Shown here: one piece after another, positions 11,507 through 24,088 of the stretch
How positions within the stretch are numbered: position 1 is the first letter of the stretch
How the letters are laid out: every line of letters begins with the position of its first letter
NCBI GenBank assembly: GCA_963082975.1
Contig: OY720346.1
Span: 77,306,767 to 77,370,766, forward strand
Length of the DNA: 64,000 nucleotides
Origin: Labia minor
Taxonomy: Eukaryota > Arthropoda > Insecta > Dermaptera > Spongiphoridae
Reading direction: 5' to 3'
Notes under the pieces: generated by a model
The model's input: the letters and a program-made list of their open reading frames with translations, nothing else
The model's database searches: none
Told to the model about the DNA's origin: nothing
Program-made: the position numbers and the translations under genes

Positions 11507-12768
11507 ACCTTCATCCAACTCCTATTCTTTTCCAACTCACTTACACCTCGTGATCCTTTATATTGTCTGCTCACGGTATGTCTCTTTGGTCTGCCAACCG
11601 AATTTTTTTCAATTTGCCTAACTAGTCTTCCTTCAGTCTTTCTATTTACGTGTTTTGCTTTTTAGACATGTATTATTAATTTACATCATTTTATTGATTA
11701 TTTATATTAAAATTTAAAAATATTTTTAAGAAATAATAATAATAATTTCTTCAAACCTCCCCCCCCCCTCAAACTGATGGAATTTCGACAGGCAACATAA
11801 ATGTTGAGCTTAATATAAATTTTAAAAAATTAATTTCTATGTTTTTTTGATTAAATATTCCGAAAATTTATAGTATATATTCAAATAAGAGTGAAAAAAA
11901 ATATTGTGGTATAAAATTTCATGAAAATTAGTTCTGTCAATTTTGAATTTACCATAAACGACACAATATCTCCAGACAGACAGACAGACAATCATGAAAA
12001 ATTCCTTAATGTATAAATTTAAAGAAATTAAGATTTTTTTTTTATTTGGTTAGCCAAATCGCAAAAATATGTATAATTTTTTTTTTTATTTTTCTACTAT
12101 ATAATCTTTTTTTTTTTATTTGGTGAATAAATCAATGCAAATGGGTGAGTGTTACAGATATTATTTTGGCAATTAATGTTTGTCGAATAGAAACGTGATT
12201 CGAACCCTTTAGGCGTTCTGATAAAGGGAGACTATCTCTCTTCTGATTGGCTATAATTAACCAAACCATACTCTCAAGAGAGAATAAACAGACGAGTTTG
12301 AATTATAACCCTCACATCCCTCCCATTGCCCCTCACCCCACCCACAAATCCTACTTGTTCTACACTGGACAACATTCATTCACGGTTATCCAATTCTCAT
12401 TTATTCATTCAAACCAATATATATATTATATATATATATATTGTAAAATAATAGCAATTCCAAATAGTTTTCAGAAAAGGGATAAATTAACAGTTGTAAT
12501 AATTAATTTATAATTAATTGCATTATCGACATGGTAAACTGTAAAGTAAGAATAGAATAATGATCATCTTGATAATTATTTTATAATTTACTTTTACATA
12601 ATAAATTAAAATTTCAAACTTTCTTAATTATTATTATTATTATTATTATTATTAATCTTGTTTAAAAAACTAAACTTGAGATTTTTTCATAATTAAATTA
12701 AATATATTACTGAAAATGAGAAAATTGTAATGATATTGTAATCTTTTTGTTTATCTTTTATAATTTTT
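11507..12768. other. AT-rich non-coding stretch
   Basis: It holds simple repeats (CCCCCCCCC near 11760, ATT repeat at 12628-12654) and a GACAGACAGACAGACA run near 11974 that looks like the core of a decayed DINE-like element in minus orientation. The block GATTCGAACCCTTT at 12199-12212 resembles a tRNA B box in reverse, but no tRNA fold could be drawn. No gene. Confidence 0.4.
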
Positions 12769-13432
12769 ACCGACCGACGATAGTAAGGGAGGTATTGTTT
12801 TCACACCAAATTTCACATGTGGAGATTTTTACATATCTCCACGAATCATGCATTTTCTTAACAGAAAAAAGTATTTTTAGCATGATGTCTGTCCGTCTGT
12901 CCGTCCGTCTGTCCGTCTGTCCGTCTGTCCGTCCGTATAGATGTGTACAGCCTGAACGGCTTAACGGATTTTGATGAAATTTGGTATATTTACTTAATGC
13001 ATCAGTGGGATGAATTGATCAACTTTTGGTGCAAATCCGGAAACCGGAAGTGGTAGTATTAGCGATCGACGATAAGAAGGGAAGGGTTATTTTCGCACCA
13101 AATTTCACATAAGGAGATTTTTTTACATATCACCACGAATGTATTGGTATTATCCTCGGGAAAAATCATCTTCATTATGTTTTTCTTAATTTAAAATTAT
13201 ATGACGTCACCCAGCCCTTCATGACGTCACAGCCTCGGGTAACGCCGGCAACGCCGGCTACCCCAGCTATATATTATAAATAAAATAAAATTAAAAATAT
13301 TTATGTTATATCCATATCTGTTTTTATTACATTAATAGATATATTAAAATTATTTGAAATTGTTTCTGTAGCTGGAAATTAATTTATTTCAAACCGTCGG
13401 TCGGTTCGGACCTGGCCACAGGTCAACTTATT
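12769..13432 (+). mobile_element. HINE-B element (DINE-1-like), full length
   Basis: The 5' end ACCGACCGACGATAGTAAGG and the 3' subterminal AACCGTCGGTCGGTTCGG form an 11-bp inverted repeat (ACCGACCGACG). A GTCY core (GTCCGTCTGTCCGTCCGTCT and so on) lies at about 12889-12936. The 3' end closes with the hairpin GACCTG-GCCA-CAGGTC, then AACTTATT. Two TGACGTCA palindromes lie at 13202-13209 and 13222-13229. This matches the block order of Helentron-associated elements. Non-coding. Confidence 0.75.
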
Positions 13433-13729
13433 ATTACATTTATTACATTTTTAGTTTTTCACATCATGTCCTGTCGTCAAATCTTACAAGGTGAAATTGA
13501 CCCACTTCCCAATGTTCGAATGAGCTGAAATGTTGCATACATATGTAACTCCGATAACAATGCAATATTCAGTTTCATCCCAGGTTATAAGTGACCTCGG
13601 AGGTATTATTAATTAATTAATATATAATATTATTATTTTTAATTATTATTAATAAATTAATTAATTCTTAACACTATAACCTGAAAACATAAACTGAGCG
13701 AAATTTCTGTCAAGACTAAAAATTAGGAA

Positions 13730-13762
<33 letters not shown>

Positions 13763-14725
13763 ATTTTATTTAAATGCACTAAAAAGGAGAAAATTTCTCT
13801 ACACACACACCACGATTTTTTGGGCGCCAAACATACAGGGAAAGAAAAAGAATACGAAGGACATTTCATTATATATGCATCTTTCTGTTTTGTTTTTTTT
13901 CCTTTTCCACTATACTTGATAATTATGTCTATATGAAGTAGAATTTGCGTTTTTTCCTGAATGTTTGGCGCCCTCGCTTTCATTTTTTAAATATCATTAA
14001 TTGTAAGGAAATCGTTTGTGTATGGAGAAGTTATTTTTTCCTTTTTTAGTGCATTTAAATAAAGCTTGTTTTTAAAAAGTTTTTTTTTGTATTTTTTAAA
14101 AATAATAAATAAATCTTAAAAAGAGATTGACTGGCCATTCGCTAAAGATAAGATATTTATTTATTGATATGTGATTTAGTATCAACGAATGTCAATCCAG
14201 AAGGAGGAGGGAATGGATGACTAATACAATAAATAATCAAATTGGTGACACTAAACCATTCTTAGGATTAACTTTAAATTTACGATAAATTGGTTTAAAT
14301 TGCAATCCTGAATTACAACTCGTCAATAAAATTTATAGGAAAAATATTTCTCAACGGTTCATCGTCTCAACTTTTTCATGAGGAACTTTAACAACCAACA
14401 AGAACAGCTGCTCTTTAACTTGAATCGTTATTTATGAGAGATCAATAATTTTTTTCTCTCTCTCACTCTCTTTCTTCTCATAGTGTTCATTACAGAAAAT
14501 AATCGCATAAAAGGATTAAATTAAAAACAAGAAACAAATTGAAAAAAAAAAATATCTTAAAATTTATTTTGGTGATTAGAATCAGTTTAATTAATTAATT
14601 TAATTAGACTAGAGAAGAAGAGGAAGAAATATAAATCTGAGTAATGAGTAATGAGATATTCAATGTTCCTGTTAGAAAATTTTTAATATCTCGCAAAAGT
14701 GTGTGTGTGTGTGTGTTACGTATGA
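13433..14725. other. Non-coding stretch with poly-A run
   Basis: A long A run lies near 13731-13760. The words around 13440-13570 (CATCATGTCCTGTCGTC, CCCACTTCCCAATGTTCGAA) have the look of another decayed GTCC-core repeat. The part 14140-14500 is unique in the window and slightly GC-richer, but holds no exon that could be defended. Confidence 0.35.
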
Positions 14726-15008
14726 TAGTTTTTCTCATGATTAAAAATTGTATAAAACTGCTATATATAGAATTTCAGCTTGATTGAATCGCTGAAAGTA
14801 CCGGAATTAATTTTTTAACACGTTGACTGCCAATCACGCGCCAGCATGTGACGTGGTGCCATCAATAAAGAGCAAAACACGCGCTGGTTTAATAAAAATG
14901 ATCTATTAATTTTAATTTATAATTTATAATTAATTAAATTTAATTTAATTATAATATATTTGTTAATTAATCCAATTCAAATTTCCAAGATAGTAGAGTG
15001 GAGACACT
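14726..15008 (+). mobile_element. HINE-A 3' half, array unit 1
   Basis: From GTTTTTCTCATGATTAAAAA through TATAGAATTTCAGCTTGATT, the CACGCGCCAGC block and the end GGAGACACTAAAG. It lacks the 5' hairpin and core. A TG run (14700-14716) precedes it. Confidence 0.6.
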
Positions 15009-15011
15009 AAA

Positions 15012-15320
15012 GAATTATTTCCTCTAAACTGACTGTAAAAATAAAGATATATGTTTGATAGTTTTTCCACATGATTAATAATTGTATAAAACTGCTATAT
15101 ATAGAATTTCAGCTTGATTGAATCGCTGAAAGTACCGGAATTAATTTTTTAACACCACTGCAAATCACGCGCCAGCACGTGGCGTGGTCCCATCAACAAT
15201 GATAAACTTTAATTTTAATTTATAATTTATAATTAATTTAATTTAATTTAAATATACTTAATATATTATGTTATTTAATCCAATTCAAATTGCGAGATAG
15301 TCGAGTGGAGACACTCCAGC
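15012..15320 (+). mobile_element. HINE-A 3' half, array unit 2
   Basis: Starts at TTTCCTCTAAACTGACTGTA (15018) directly after unit 1 and ends in GGAGACACTCCAG. The sequence agrees with unit 1 over the shared body, so the two lie head to tail with only a few bases between. Confidence 0.6.
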
Positions 15321-15599
15321 TAATTCAATAAAGCTCTAAAAAAAGGGTAAAATTGTTTTATAAAAAATCGAAATCAATTTAGGGGGTCTACCCAAAACCG
15401 AAAAACATGGCAAGGAGTCTACTACACAAAAAAGTTTGGGATGTTTGTTATGGTTTAAATCATTGAAATTAACTTTTTCTTTAATATTTTTTTTATATTA
15501 CAATATATTATTTATATTTATATTATATGTGATAATAAAAATTAATAATATAGAGATTTTATTGAATCTTCACTTTTTTCTCTCTTTTACTTTATATAA

Positions 15600-15631
<32 letters not shown>

Positions 15632-16384
15632 AATGCAATTGAAAATATTATTATTATTATTATCTATAATTTTAAATTATATATATAAAAATTAATATAT
15701 CAAAAATGAAATTTGAAATAATTTATTATACTACTAATATTAATATTTATCTTTTTTAATTGTAATACTAAGAATATTGCTAATATAAAAAGGGAATGTA
15801 AATATTATATTTATATTTTGTTTAAATTTCTATAGGCAGGCAGTGGGAAAGAGAACGGGTTTCTACAGAATAATTCGTGGGTCAAAAATATTTTATTCTT
15901 TCAAGAAATGATAAGGAAAAAAAATACGAAGTATAATAAATAAAATAAAATAAAATAAATTAAATAAATATCTATTTATATTTATTTTATTAGTTTGCTT
16001 TGAAAAGTGATTAAGACAAGACATCCAACCCAGGGAGACGATGTAAGTGATATTTTAATTATTTATCTTCATTAATCATAGCTATTAATTTTATAATATA
16101 GAATCTAAATATGTATATACATCAATACATATCTATTATTTAATATTAAATAAAATACAAGTTATTATTTCATATAATTAATACTTCTTATGAATATATT
16201 AAATCATTTAACTAAAATATCTATTTTATTACTATTAATAAACTATTAATTCTAATTCATCTAATTTTAAATGAAATTTATTTTAAAGTAGATAAAAGTT
16301 TTACTATTTAAACGATGTACGTACTCTAATAAGATAAAATACTCTCTACTCTACTACACTTTAATATTTATTTACAAGTTATAC
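15321..16384. other. AT-rich non-coding stretch
   Basis: Simple sequence (TTA repeat at 15601-15630, TAAAA-type repeats near 15935-15965) and AT-rich filler. No gene or RNA. Confidence 0.45.
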
Positions 16385-16771
16385 AAATTCATGAAATTTG
16401 GTACATGGGCATTATTCAAAATTCGTAGTTTGTAGCTCAACCGGAAGAAGGTTTTGATTTTTTTCCCTCTAAAGTGACCGTAAAAATAAAGATAATGTTT
16501 GATAATTGTTCACATGATTAAAAATGATATAAAACTGCAATATGTAGAATTTCAGCTTGATTGAATCGCTGAAAGTACCGGAATTAATTTTTTAACACGC
16601 GCCAACACGTGACGTAGTGCCATCAACAAAGAGCCAAACACGCGCTGGTTTAATAAAAATGATCTAATAATTTTAATTTATAATTTATAATTAATTAAAT
16701 TTAATTTAATTATAATATATTTGTTAATTAATCCAATTCAAATTTGCGAGATAGTAGAGTGGAGACACTAC
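16385..16771 (+). mobile_element. HINE-A partial copy, array unit 3
   Basis: Begins inside the element at TTCATGAAATTTGGTACATG, lacks part of the CAACTTTTGAGAAATGTAGC block, and runs to GAGTGGAGACACTAC. The short CAACACGTGACGTAGTGCC block is present. Confidence 0.55.
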
Positions 16772-17171
16772 AAACTGACCGTAAAAAAACGTGGCGTGGA
16801 GCCATCAACAAAGAGTCAAACATGCGCTGATTTAATAAATATTATTTATTAATTTTAATTTATAATTAATTAAATTTAATTTAAATATAATATATGTTAA
16901 TTAATACAATTGAAATTACCGGAATTAATTTTTTAAATTTTAACTTAAAAATGAACGTAAAGGTTTTAAAATTAAATTTAATATATTAATGAATTAATTA
17001 AATCCATAACAATATTATACTTTAAATTTAAATTTTTTTTAATTAATTAATCCAATTCAATTATACTTTTAATTTATAATTTAATTTTTTAATTCAATTT
17101 AATTTAAATATATTAAATATTAATTAATCGAAATTCAAATTTGCGAGATAGCCGAGTGGAGACATTCCAGA
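16772..17171 (+). mobile_element. HINE-A partial copies, array units 4-5
   Basis: A further piece starts at CAAACTGACCGTAAAAAAAC, carries GGAGCCATCAACAAAGAGTC, and runs through two rounds of the AATTAATTAAATTTAATTTA body to GATAGCCGAGTGGAGACATT at about 17145-17164. Internal duplications make the exact boundaries uncertain. Confidence 0.45.
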
Positions 17172-18370
17172 TTTATTTTTTTTAAATTTTAAATCTAAAA
17201 TAAAAATCTATTTCATGAATAGTCATTAATTTTTATCCTCATTTTAAAAATGTAATTATTTTTTTTTTAAATTAATATTAAAATGATTACTTGGATAGAA
17301 GTTAAAATAATTTAATATGAATAAAATATAGAAATTTTCAAAGAATATATATTTTAAAAATAATTCAAAAATAAATTTAGTAAAGAAAAGAAAAAAAAAA
17401 TTTATTGTATGTGTGTACAAAAAAAAGTACAAATATGTACATATTTTATATAAAAAAACTTGATATTATTAAAAAACAAAAAAAAATAAATAAATAAATA
17501 ATAAAAACAAAATTTTCTTTCTCATTATCTCGGATGACTAGTAAATGAATATTTTTCATGTTTTTATTTTATTTTACTAAGCTAGCGGAAATTTATTTTC
17601 CAAACTTTTATCTAAATTTACACTAAAACTTCACCCTTGAAACTCCACCCTCCTTCTCCTTTTCCTCCTCTCTCTCTTTTTTTTATTTTATATTTTTTTT
17701 TTTTGCTCTCTCTTTAGGGAATTTGTGTTTTTCTTTGCAAATGGGAATATAAAAGGAATGTTTTAAGAATTTGGCTTCCGACCAAAAAACGTTTATTTTC
17801 TAATCTCAAAACTTTAGAATTATATATATATATTGCAATGTATCTATTTGAAAGAAGAATAGAATTTGTTTATGATCTGGCTGTGGATCATCAGAAAAAA
17901 TATATTCTTCTTTTTAGCATAGATAATAATAGCAAAGAGTTTGAAATGCCAAAGAAATTGGTGGTGATTTTTTTTTTTTGCGTTCATTAGCCAGATAAAT
18001 GGATCTAATTAAGGGTTTCCTTTGGTACAAGACAATGAGATATGAGACTCCGTTCTCATTGGGTGGACCACAACAACTCTGTAATGTTGAGAAAACGTTA
18101 CGAAATGATGCCTATCATGGATATATATTGAACCAAATGAATTAGAAAATTTTTATAAAAGACCAATCAAGTTAGAGTATAGAAAATTAGTTCAATGATG
18201 ATAATAATCTACTATAAAATCTAGAATCAAAATTCTAAACAATAAAATATAACAACAAATTAATCATTTTTAATTAAAATTAAATTAAACTTAAATTTTA
18301 AGGATAAATTATAAAAATTGCATAGACATTCCTATATAATGATAATAATAAAATAGTATATATTAATTTT
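17172..18370. other. AT-rich non-coding stretch
   Basis: Polypyrimidine and A/T runs; the part 17990-18190 is unique and a little GC-richer. No exon or RNA gene can be supported. Confidence 0.4.
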
Positions 18371-19216
18371 AAGGTGACAAACCGGCCTCCATTTGTAAGC
18401 TTTGTCCTTCTCTTGTAAGTGTGATATCTGTCCCGTTTTTTGAAATATTTAGGACATTTCGTACTTTTTTCAATTTGTCACTGAAAAAAAAGTTCAACCG
18501 TTTTTTTGGACTAAGCTTTTGAACATTTCCGAATTTTTTCCAAAATATTTACTATCTCGCCAGAGTATTGCGACCACGAAAATTTTCGATGTTGAGATTT
18601 TGATGTTTTTATACGTTTGAAGGTTTCTGAATCATTTTCACTAAGGTTGAGAAAAATGTCTGTGTGTGTGTATGTGTGTATGTATGTAACCAAGATTGAA
18701 CAAAAACGGTTTGAGCTAGAATGATGAAATTTGGTACATGGGCATTATTCCAAATTCATAGTTTTCTATCAACTTTTGAGAAATGTAGCTCAACCGGAAG
18801 AGGGTCATTTCCTACAACGTTTTGATTTTTTTTCTTCTAAAGTGACCGTAAAAATAAAGATATATGTTTAATAATTTTTCACATGATTAATAATTGTATA
18901 AAACTGCTATATATAGAATTCCAGCTTGATTGAATCTCTGAAAGAACCAGAATTAATTTTTTAACACTGCAAATCTCACGCGCCAACACGTGACGTGGTG
19001 CCATCAACAAAGAGCCAAACATGAGCTGGTTTAATAATTATTATTTATTATTTTTAATTTATAATTTATAATTAAGTAATTTAATTTAAATTAATATATG
19101 TTATTTAATCCAATTCAAATTTGCGGGATAGTCGAGTGGAGATACTCCAGATTTTTTTTAATTTGGTGTCAAAGATAAAATGTCCTGATTTGGTGTTTTC
19201 AAAATATGGTCATCTT
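18371..19216 (+). mobile_element. TIR element (GGTGACAAACCGG family) split by HINE-A
   Basis: The left part 18371-18550 (AAGGTGACAAACCGGCC, ATATTTAGGACATTTCGTAC) and the right part 19151-19216 (AAAATGTCCTGATTTGGTGT, AAAATATGGTCATCTT) together match, in the opposite orientation, the element at 35873-36087. HINE-A sits between them. The terminal repeat has the form GGTGACCAxA, common to several insect DNA transposons. Confidence 0.6.
18551..19150 (+). mobile_element. HINE-A element, full length, nested
   Basis: Both ends are present: ACTATCTCGCCAGA at the left and GATAGTCGAGTGGAGATACT at the right. The TG core is at 18660-18690. It interrupts another transposon in a T-rich stretch (CCAAAATATTT before, ATTTTTTTTAATTTGG after), which lets the insertion boundaries be read directly. 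Confidence 0.75.
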
Positions 19217-19243
19217 AATAATTTGTTAAATTTTACTTATATA

Positions 19244-20493
19244 AGGTAAACGTACCAGTGGTGGACCAGTAATTGACTATTGAATAGATTTTTCATCAAA
19301 ACAAGCTTTTTAATTTCAAATTAAACTCGAAATATCAAGGAGAGACTCTTCTGGATTACTTAAGAATAACACAGAACCAATCAATGTATTTATAATAGAA
19401 TTGTGAATCTTATAAATCACGAGGGGGGGGGGGTGTAGGCGTTCTTGCATTTTATGGTTAGTTTCTTATGCAAAACGTTAAGGATATGCTTCACTTTATT
19501 CTCAATATATTATGTTTTATTTAATAATAATTTTAATTCAAAAGTGCAATTCAAAAGTTGATACTACAAATTATATTATTCAATTTGAAATATTTTCTTA
19601 ATGCGAACATGAACAATTATGTGGGTGGTCCATTTCTGAAATAAATTTCACATTTTTTTCAGAAATTGACTGGGGTGTGGTTAATTACTTAAATATTCGT
19701 ATTAATATAATAATAAATATCTTTTATTAAATTTATGTATTATTTAAATAAGAATAATTAGAAAAGATTAAAAATAAGCAGCTTTAGAGAGGAAAAAAGA
19801 AAAAGAAATGAAGGAAAATGTTGGATAGAATGAAAAAAATATAAAAGGAGGAAAGACAGTTTGTAAGGAACGAGAGAATATTGTGACTTCAGTTTTAAAA
19901 TATCACACAGATGAAAATAATTGTATTAAAGTCAGTTATGAGGACCAGAAGACACTAAAATTCAATGGTTACTTTCCAGAAAAAATTATATAATTTCCTG
20001 AAGAAAAAGATACAATTTCATCGATGAAGAATACAAGAGATTTATGGAATTGTCCAAAAACGGTTGACATGCTTGATTATAATTGGAATAGCGTAGCAGG
20101 CACCTCCAGCAATTAGCAAAACAAGAAATGTTAACTAATTCGCAATATGTACTGTAAATATTATTATAAAGAAGAATTAAAATAAATTTTAAGAAATTAT
20201 ATATATAAAAAGAATTAATAAAACCAATCCTTAGTGCATTTTATTCCATTTATTTATTTTCAACCCATTTTAGGTTGATGGTCAATTACTAGAACAAAAA
20301 ATACTTTTAAAAAAAATTTAAAAAATATATTTAAATATACATTAAATGAATATTTGTGTTATATTGATAATTAAAAATAGTTATACAATATGTTAGCACT
20401 TGATTTATTGTTATTCTCACTTTTATTACAAAATAATAGCATTTTTTTATGATAATTTCTCTTAAAGCGGTCAACTACTGGTACGTTTACCTT
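19244..20493. mobile_element. Unclassified TIR transposon with coding remnant
   Basis: The termini AAGGTAAACGTACCAGTGGT (left) and ACTACTGGTACGTTTACCTT (right) are inverted. Extra copies of a TGGTCAATTACTAG-like word lie near both ends (19265, 19668, 20279, 20467). A TA flanks each side if the element is taken to start at AGGTAAAC. The interior around 19829-20112 reads like a decayed protein in one frame with isolated stops. The superfamily is not recognised. Confidence 0.55.
19829..20112 (+). pseudogene. Coding remnant inside the TIR element
   Basis: The frame from 19829 reads about 53 residues (with words KERENIVTSVLKYHTDENN and KVSYEDQKTLKFNGYFPEK), a TAA at 19991-19993, then continues in the same frame (EEKDTISSMKNTRDLWNC, DMLDYNWNSVAG) to a stop at about 20115. 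The composition is protein-like and unlike the AT-rich noise around it. Its position inside terminal repeats suggests a dead transposase or accessory protein, but no known domain was recognised. Confidence 0.35.
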
Positions 20494-22446
20494 AATTATT
20501 ATTTTAATTAAATAAACTATTTTTTGATATTAATTTCAATCTAAATAATAGATTTTGCAGTAATACCTTCTAGTATGTTTATATTGTATATTGTAATTAT
20601 TTTTTTTTCCACAATTTAATTCTTTTAAAATATACTATTACTAATCAATAAAAGCTAAACCCTCGAAATTATTATAAGGTCACGTCTGTCAATATAGTAT
20701 AGACATGATAATTACATGAGAACTGACAATGCAGTTCAAAGAAGATCGCTCTTTTAGGCTTTTATTTCATTGAGTCTTGTTTTTGACCATTTCGAGTTGA
20801 AATATATTACAGAGATAAAATTTATTAAATACTGATAATCTATTCAAAAGACGATTTGATCAGCGCCCGGTCCACAACCGCCTGACCCGGTTATTTGCCC
20901 GTGGCGGCAAATCTAAAGGGCGGCATTTGGTCGTTATTGACATATATGTAAAATATTGATAATCAGTTAATCAAAATATATAGGTACTTATTTGTTGATT
21001 TTTAGGTAATTCGGCTTAACGTATGTATGATGGATTTTTGTATTAAACTTTTGTTCTGACAAAAAAAAATTTTGTTTAAAGGGGCGGCAATTTGACATTT
21101 TATCCGGGGCGGCATAAAAGCTAGAGTGGAGAGAGGAGAAAGGCTGCTCAAATGGAAGAAGAAAATATTAGTTTCTTCAAAAATGAGTGGTCAGGGTGTA
21201 ATATTATTCTGCTGTATGGAGTGATTCAGATGTCGGAGAGATCACATTGAGGCCAAACCTAGAAAATACTGGCCAGAGAAGATGTCCCGTTGAATTCTAG
21301 GCCTCCGCCCAGAGAATCAACTCTAGTCTCCTCTTTCCCTCAACGCTATTATATAAGCAAGGGTTTTGGATTCAAGCAAGTTGAATTTAATTCGAAATAC
21401 AAGACTAAATAATGTTACAAAATAGTCGTTAATTAAATAAAACAAATAAACTTTTAATTTAAAGAAAGTTGGGATCTCTAAACAATTTTTATTATTCAAA
21501 TAAATTTAATATATTGGAAGTGTAAATCTTTATATATAAAAAACGGTTTTTGTCTGCACATTGCTCAGAATTTAATTTTTTTTTGAATATCTTGGAGTTT
21601 CATGACCTCTAAAATCCTAAAGAGACTTATTTTCCATGTCTGTCTGTCAGTTCGTATTTCTGTCCGGAAAATTGTGACGTTATAGACTCAAAATTGGCTA
21701 AACCGGGATTACTATTAAATTAAATCATAATATTCTTATATACCTCTATTTGAACATAGGCTATAAATTATATTAATATCTAATTAATAACCGGAGAAAT
21801 GAATTTTCAAAAATATATATAATACTCCATATTGTTCATTCAGAGCCAGAAGTCGTTTCATTCCAGACAATGAATATAAAATTAATAATTCTAGCAATTT
21901 CCATACAAAGAATGTTTATAGTATTTAAATTTTTATTTTAATTTCTCATATTCAAATATCATTTCAATTATTCAATTTATTTTAAAAGATAATATTTATC
22001 TTAAATTATTTTTTATTTATTCTTAATATATTTGAATATATTTTTTTCATTTTAAAAGTGAAAAGTATAAATTTTATCCAAATTTAATAAAAAAAAAACA
22101 GAAATTATTTTTTTAGTGTTTTATGAAGTCAAAGATATTTTTAAAATATCAATTAAAATGACTAAACTGAACATCCCATATAAGAGATGTAATGTACATG
22201 CATTGCTACGTCCCCGTCGAGAACCTGGTAATGTATTTAATTTTTATCAAAACTATGATAAAAGTTAAATGCTGCTAAAAGAAGTTGAAAACAAATGCTA
22301 TTTCATAAATTTTGGCAACTCACAAAATTATAGTATTGAAGTCAAAGTCTTCTTAATTCAATAAAATTTTAACAGTGAAAATTATGTTAAAAACCTTATT
22401 AAATCCTATAATCGCATAAATTTCAATTAATTTCTAAATATAGAAA
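20494..22446. other. Non-coding stretch with hAT-like remnant
   Basis: GC-rich CGGC words at 20862-20925 (GCGCCCGGTCCAC, GGCGGCAAATC) and 21081-21117 (GGGGCGGCAATTTG, GGGGCGGCATAAAAG) resemble the subterminal blocks of the hAT MITEs at 10229 and 32985. The part 21120-21360 is unique and GC-richer. A GTCTGTCTGTCAG word near 21639 hints at another DINE-like core. No exon is supported. Confidence 0.35.
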
Positions 22447-22500
22447 AAAAGTTAATTATCCAATTCAAATTTGCCAGATAGTCGAGTGGAGACACTCCAA
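22447..22500 (+). repeat. HINE-A right-end fragment
   Basis: TAATTATCCAATTCAAATTTGCCAGATAGTCGAGTGGAGACACTCC is recognisable in two adjacent pieces (CCAATTCAAATTTGCC, then AGATAGTCGAGTGGAGACAC). The remainder is absent. Confidence 0.5.
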
Positions 22501-24088
22501 AATTTTTTAAAATTAAAATAACCCATACAAACAGTTTTAGTTTTTTTTTTACAAAGTTTTGAAATTAAGATATATTTGTTTGTAAATATGTAAAAAGTAT
22601 TTTTTTTTAAATGAATCCATCTGTATTAAATTGTAATTTTGAAAAATTCTTTAACACTTATTAAAATATCATTAACTGAATGGATATTATAATATGTAAT
22701 ATGCAATATGCAGTAAACTATTCAAATTGCAACCCAATTAGAATTGAATGGATGTTTAATCTACACCTCACTTGGAATCTGTTTTGATAATTTGATAGAG
22801 ATTCTTGTAATTCATTAATTAAGTTCACTATATAATAAATTTTCACATATAATATTATTATAATATCACATATATAATAAATATATATATAAATAAATTA
22901 ATAAATTAATAATAAATAATAAATTCATTAATAAATTATTAATAATTTATTAATAAATTCATTTCATTGAAATAATTTAATAATTATTTAAATCTATCTA
23001 TATTTAAGATAAATAAGATATGTATTACCTATGATATAATATTACAAGATCTATTTTTTTTTATTCAAACATTTTTCTTTTAATTGTGATTTTGATTATA
23101 TTTTCATTTATTAAAAAAATAATCTGGAGTGTCTCCACTCGACTACCTCACAAATTTGAATTAAATTAAATTTAAATTAGATTAAGTATAATTGAATTTA
23201 ATTAATTAATTAAATGAAAAAATTTAAATTTACAATAAAGTATTGTTATTAAATTAAAAATTAATTAATTAACATATATTTAAATTTAAATTTAAAATCT
23301 TTACCTTCATTTTTATTATTATACACTTTTACTTAACTCACTCTGTCCGGATGTTTGTCCGCGGCATTTTATAATCGATATTTCAACAACTTCCCGTCAT
23401 TCAATCAACTTGAAATTTTGCATACGCGCTTGCTCCTGCTAATAATATACGAATCAATTGAAAAATCCACTGAATTATTTATCTATTAGTGGTAATTAAT
23501 TAACTAAACTTTCATATGCGGAATATGGAATAGTTCACTATTTCAATCATAGATGGCGACACCAAATGGAAGCAAATGTTTTACGGTGTTATTATAATTT
23601 GAGCGCACACACTTTAAAGTGATTTTATTTTTTACTTTTTAGTGCAATTTTAAGTAAAGTGTATTTTTTAAAAAGATTTCTTTTTACTTAAATTTATTAA
23701 GTCCAAATTTAAAAACTTAATTCTAGTACTTTTTCCAGCGATTATTTATTATACATTCATACTTATTCGTCAAATAGTTCTTAACAATAATTTCAATAAA
23801 AATCGAATTATTCATAACAAAATTCAAATAATACCTGAAATTTAATTTATTTATTTAGTATATCATATGTAAGAATATATACATACCGCCGAAGAGAGTA
23901 CAATAATTATTTATTTAATAATTTGTAAAATTCTTACGATATAATTTGATTTGTGAATAAAAAAAAGTATCATCGCGTGCGTAAAAATTTTAAATGAATT
24001 ATCTACTTGATTTGTTTCATTTTCACACACACACATAAATAATTATTTTATTTAATTTCTTTATTAATAACAGGCTGTACATATTTTT
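22501..24088. other. AT-rich non-coding stretch
   Basis: A minus-strand HINE-A right-end piece starts at 23126 (CTGGAGTGTCTCCACTCGAC). A CTCTGTCCGGATGTTTGTCC word at 23342 and the following CCCGTCATTCAATCAACTTG look like a further decayed GTCC-core repeat. No gene is seen. Confidence 0.4.

Noticed and set aside
12747-12974. Frames with VRLSVRLSVCPSVRP-type peptides at 12747, 45156 and 52001
   Set aside because: These are translations of the GTCY core of HINE-B.
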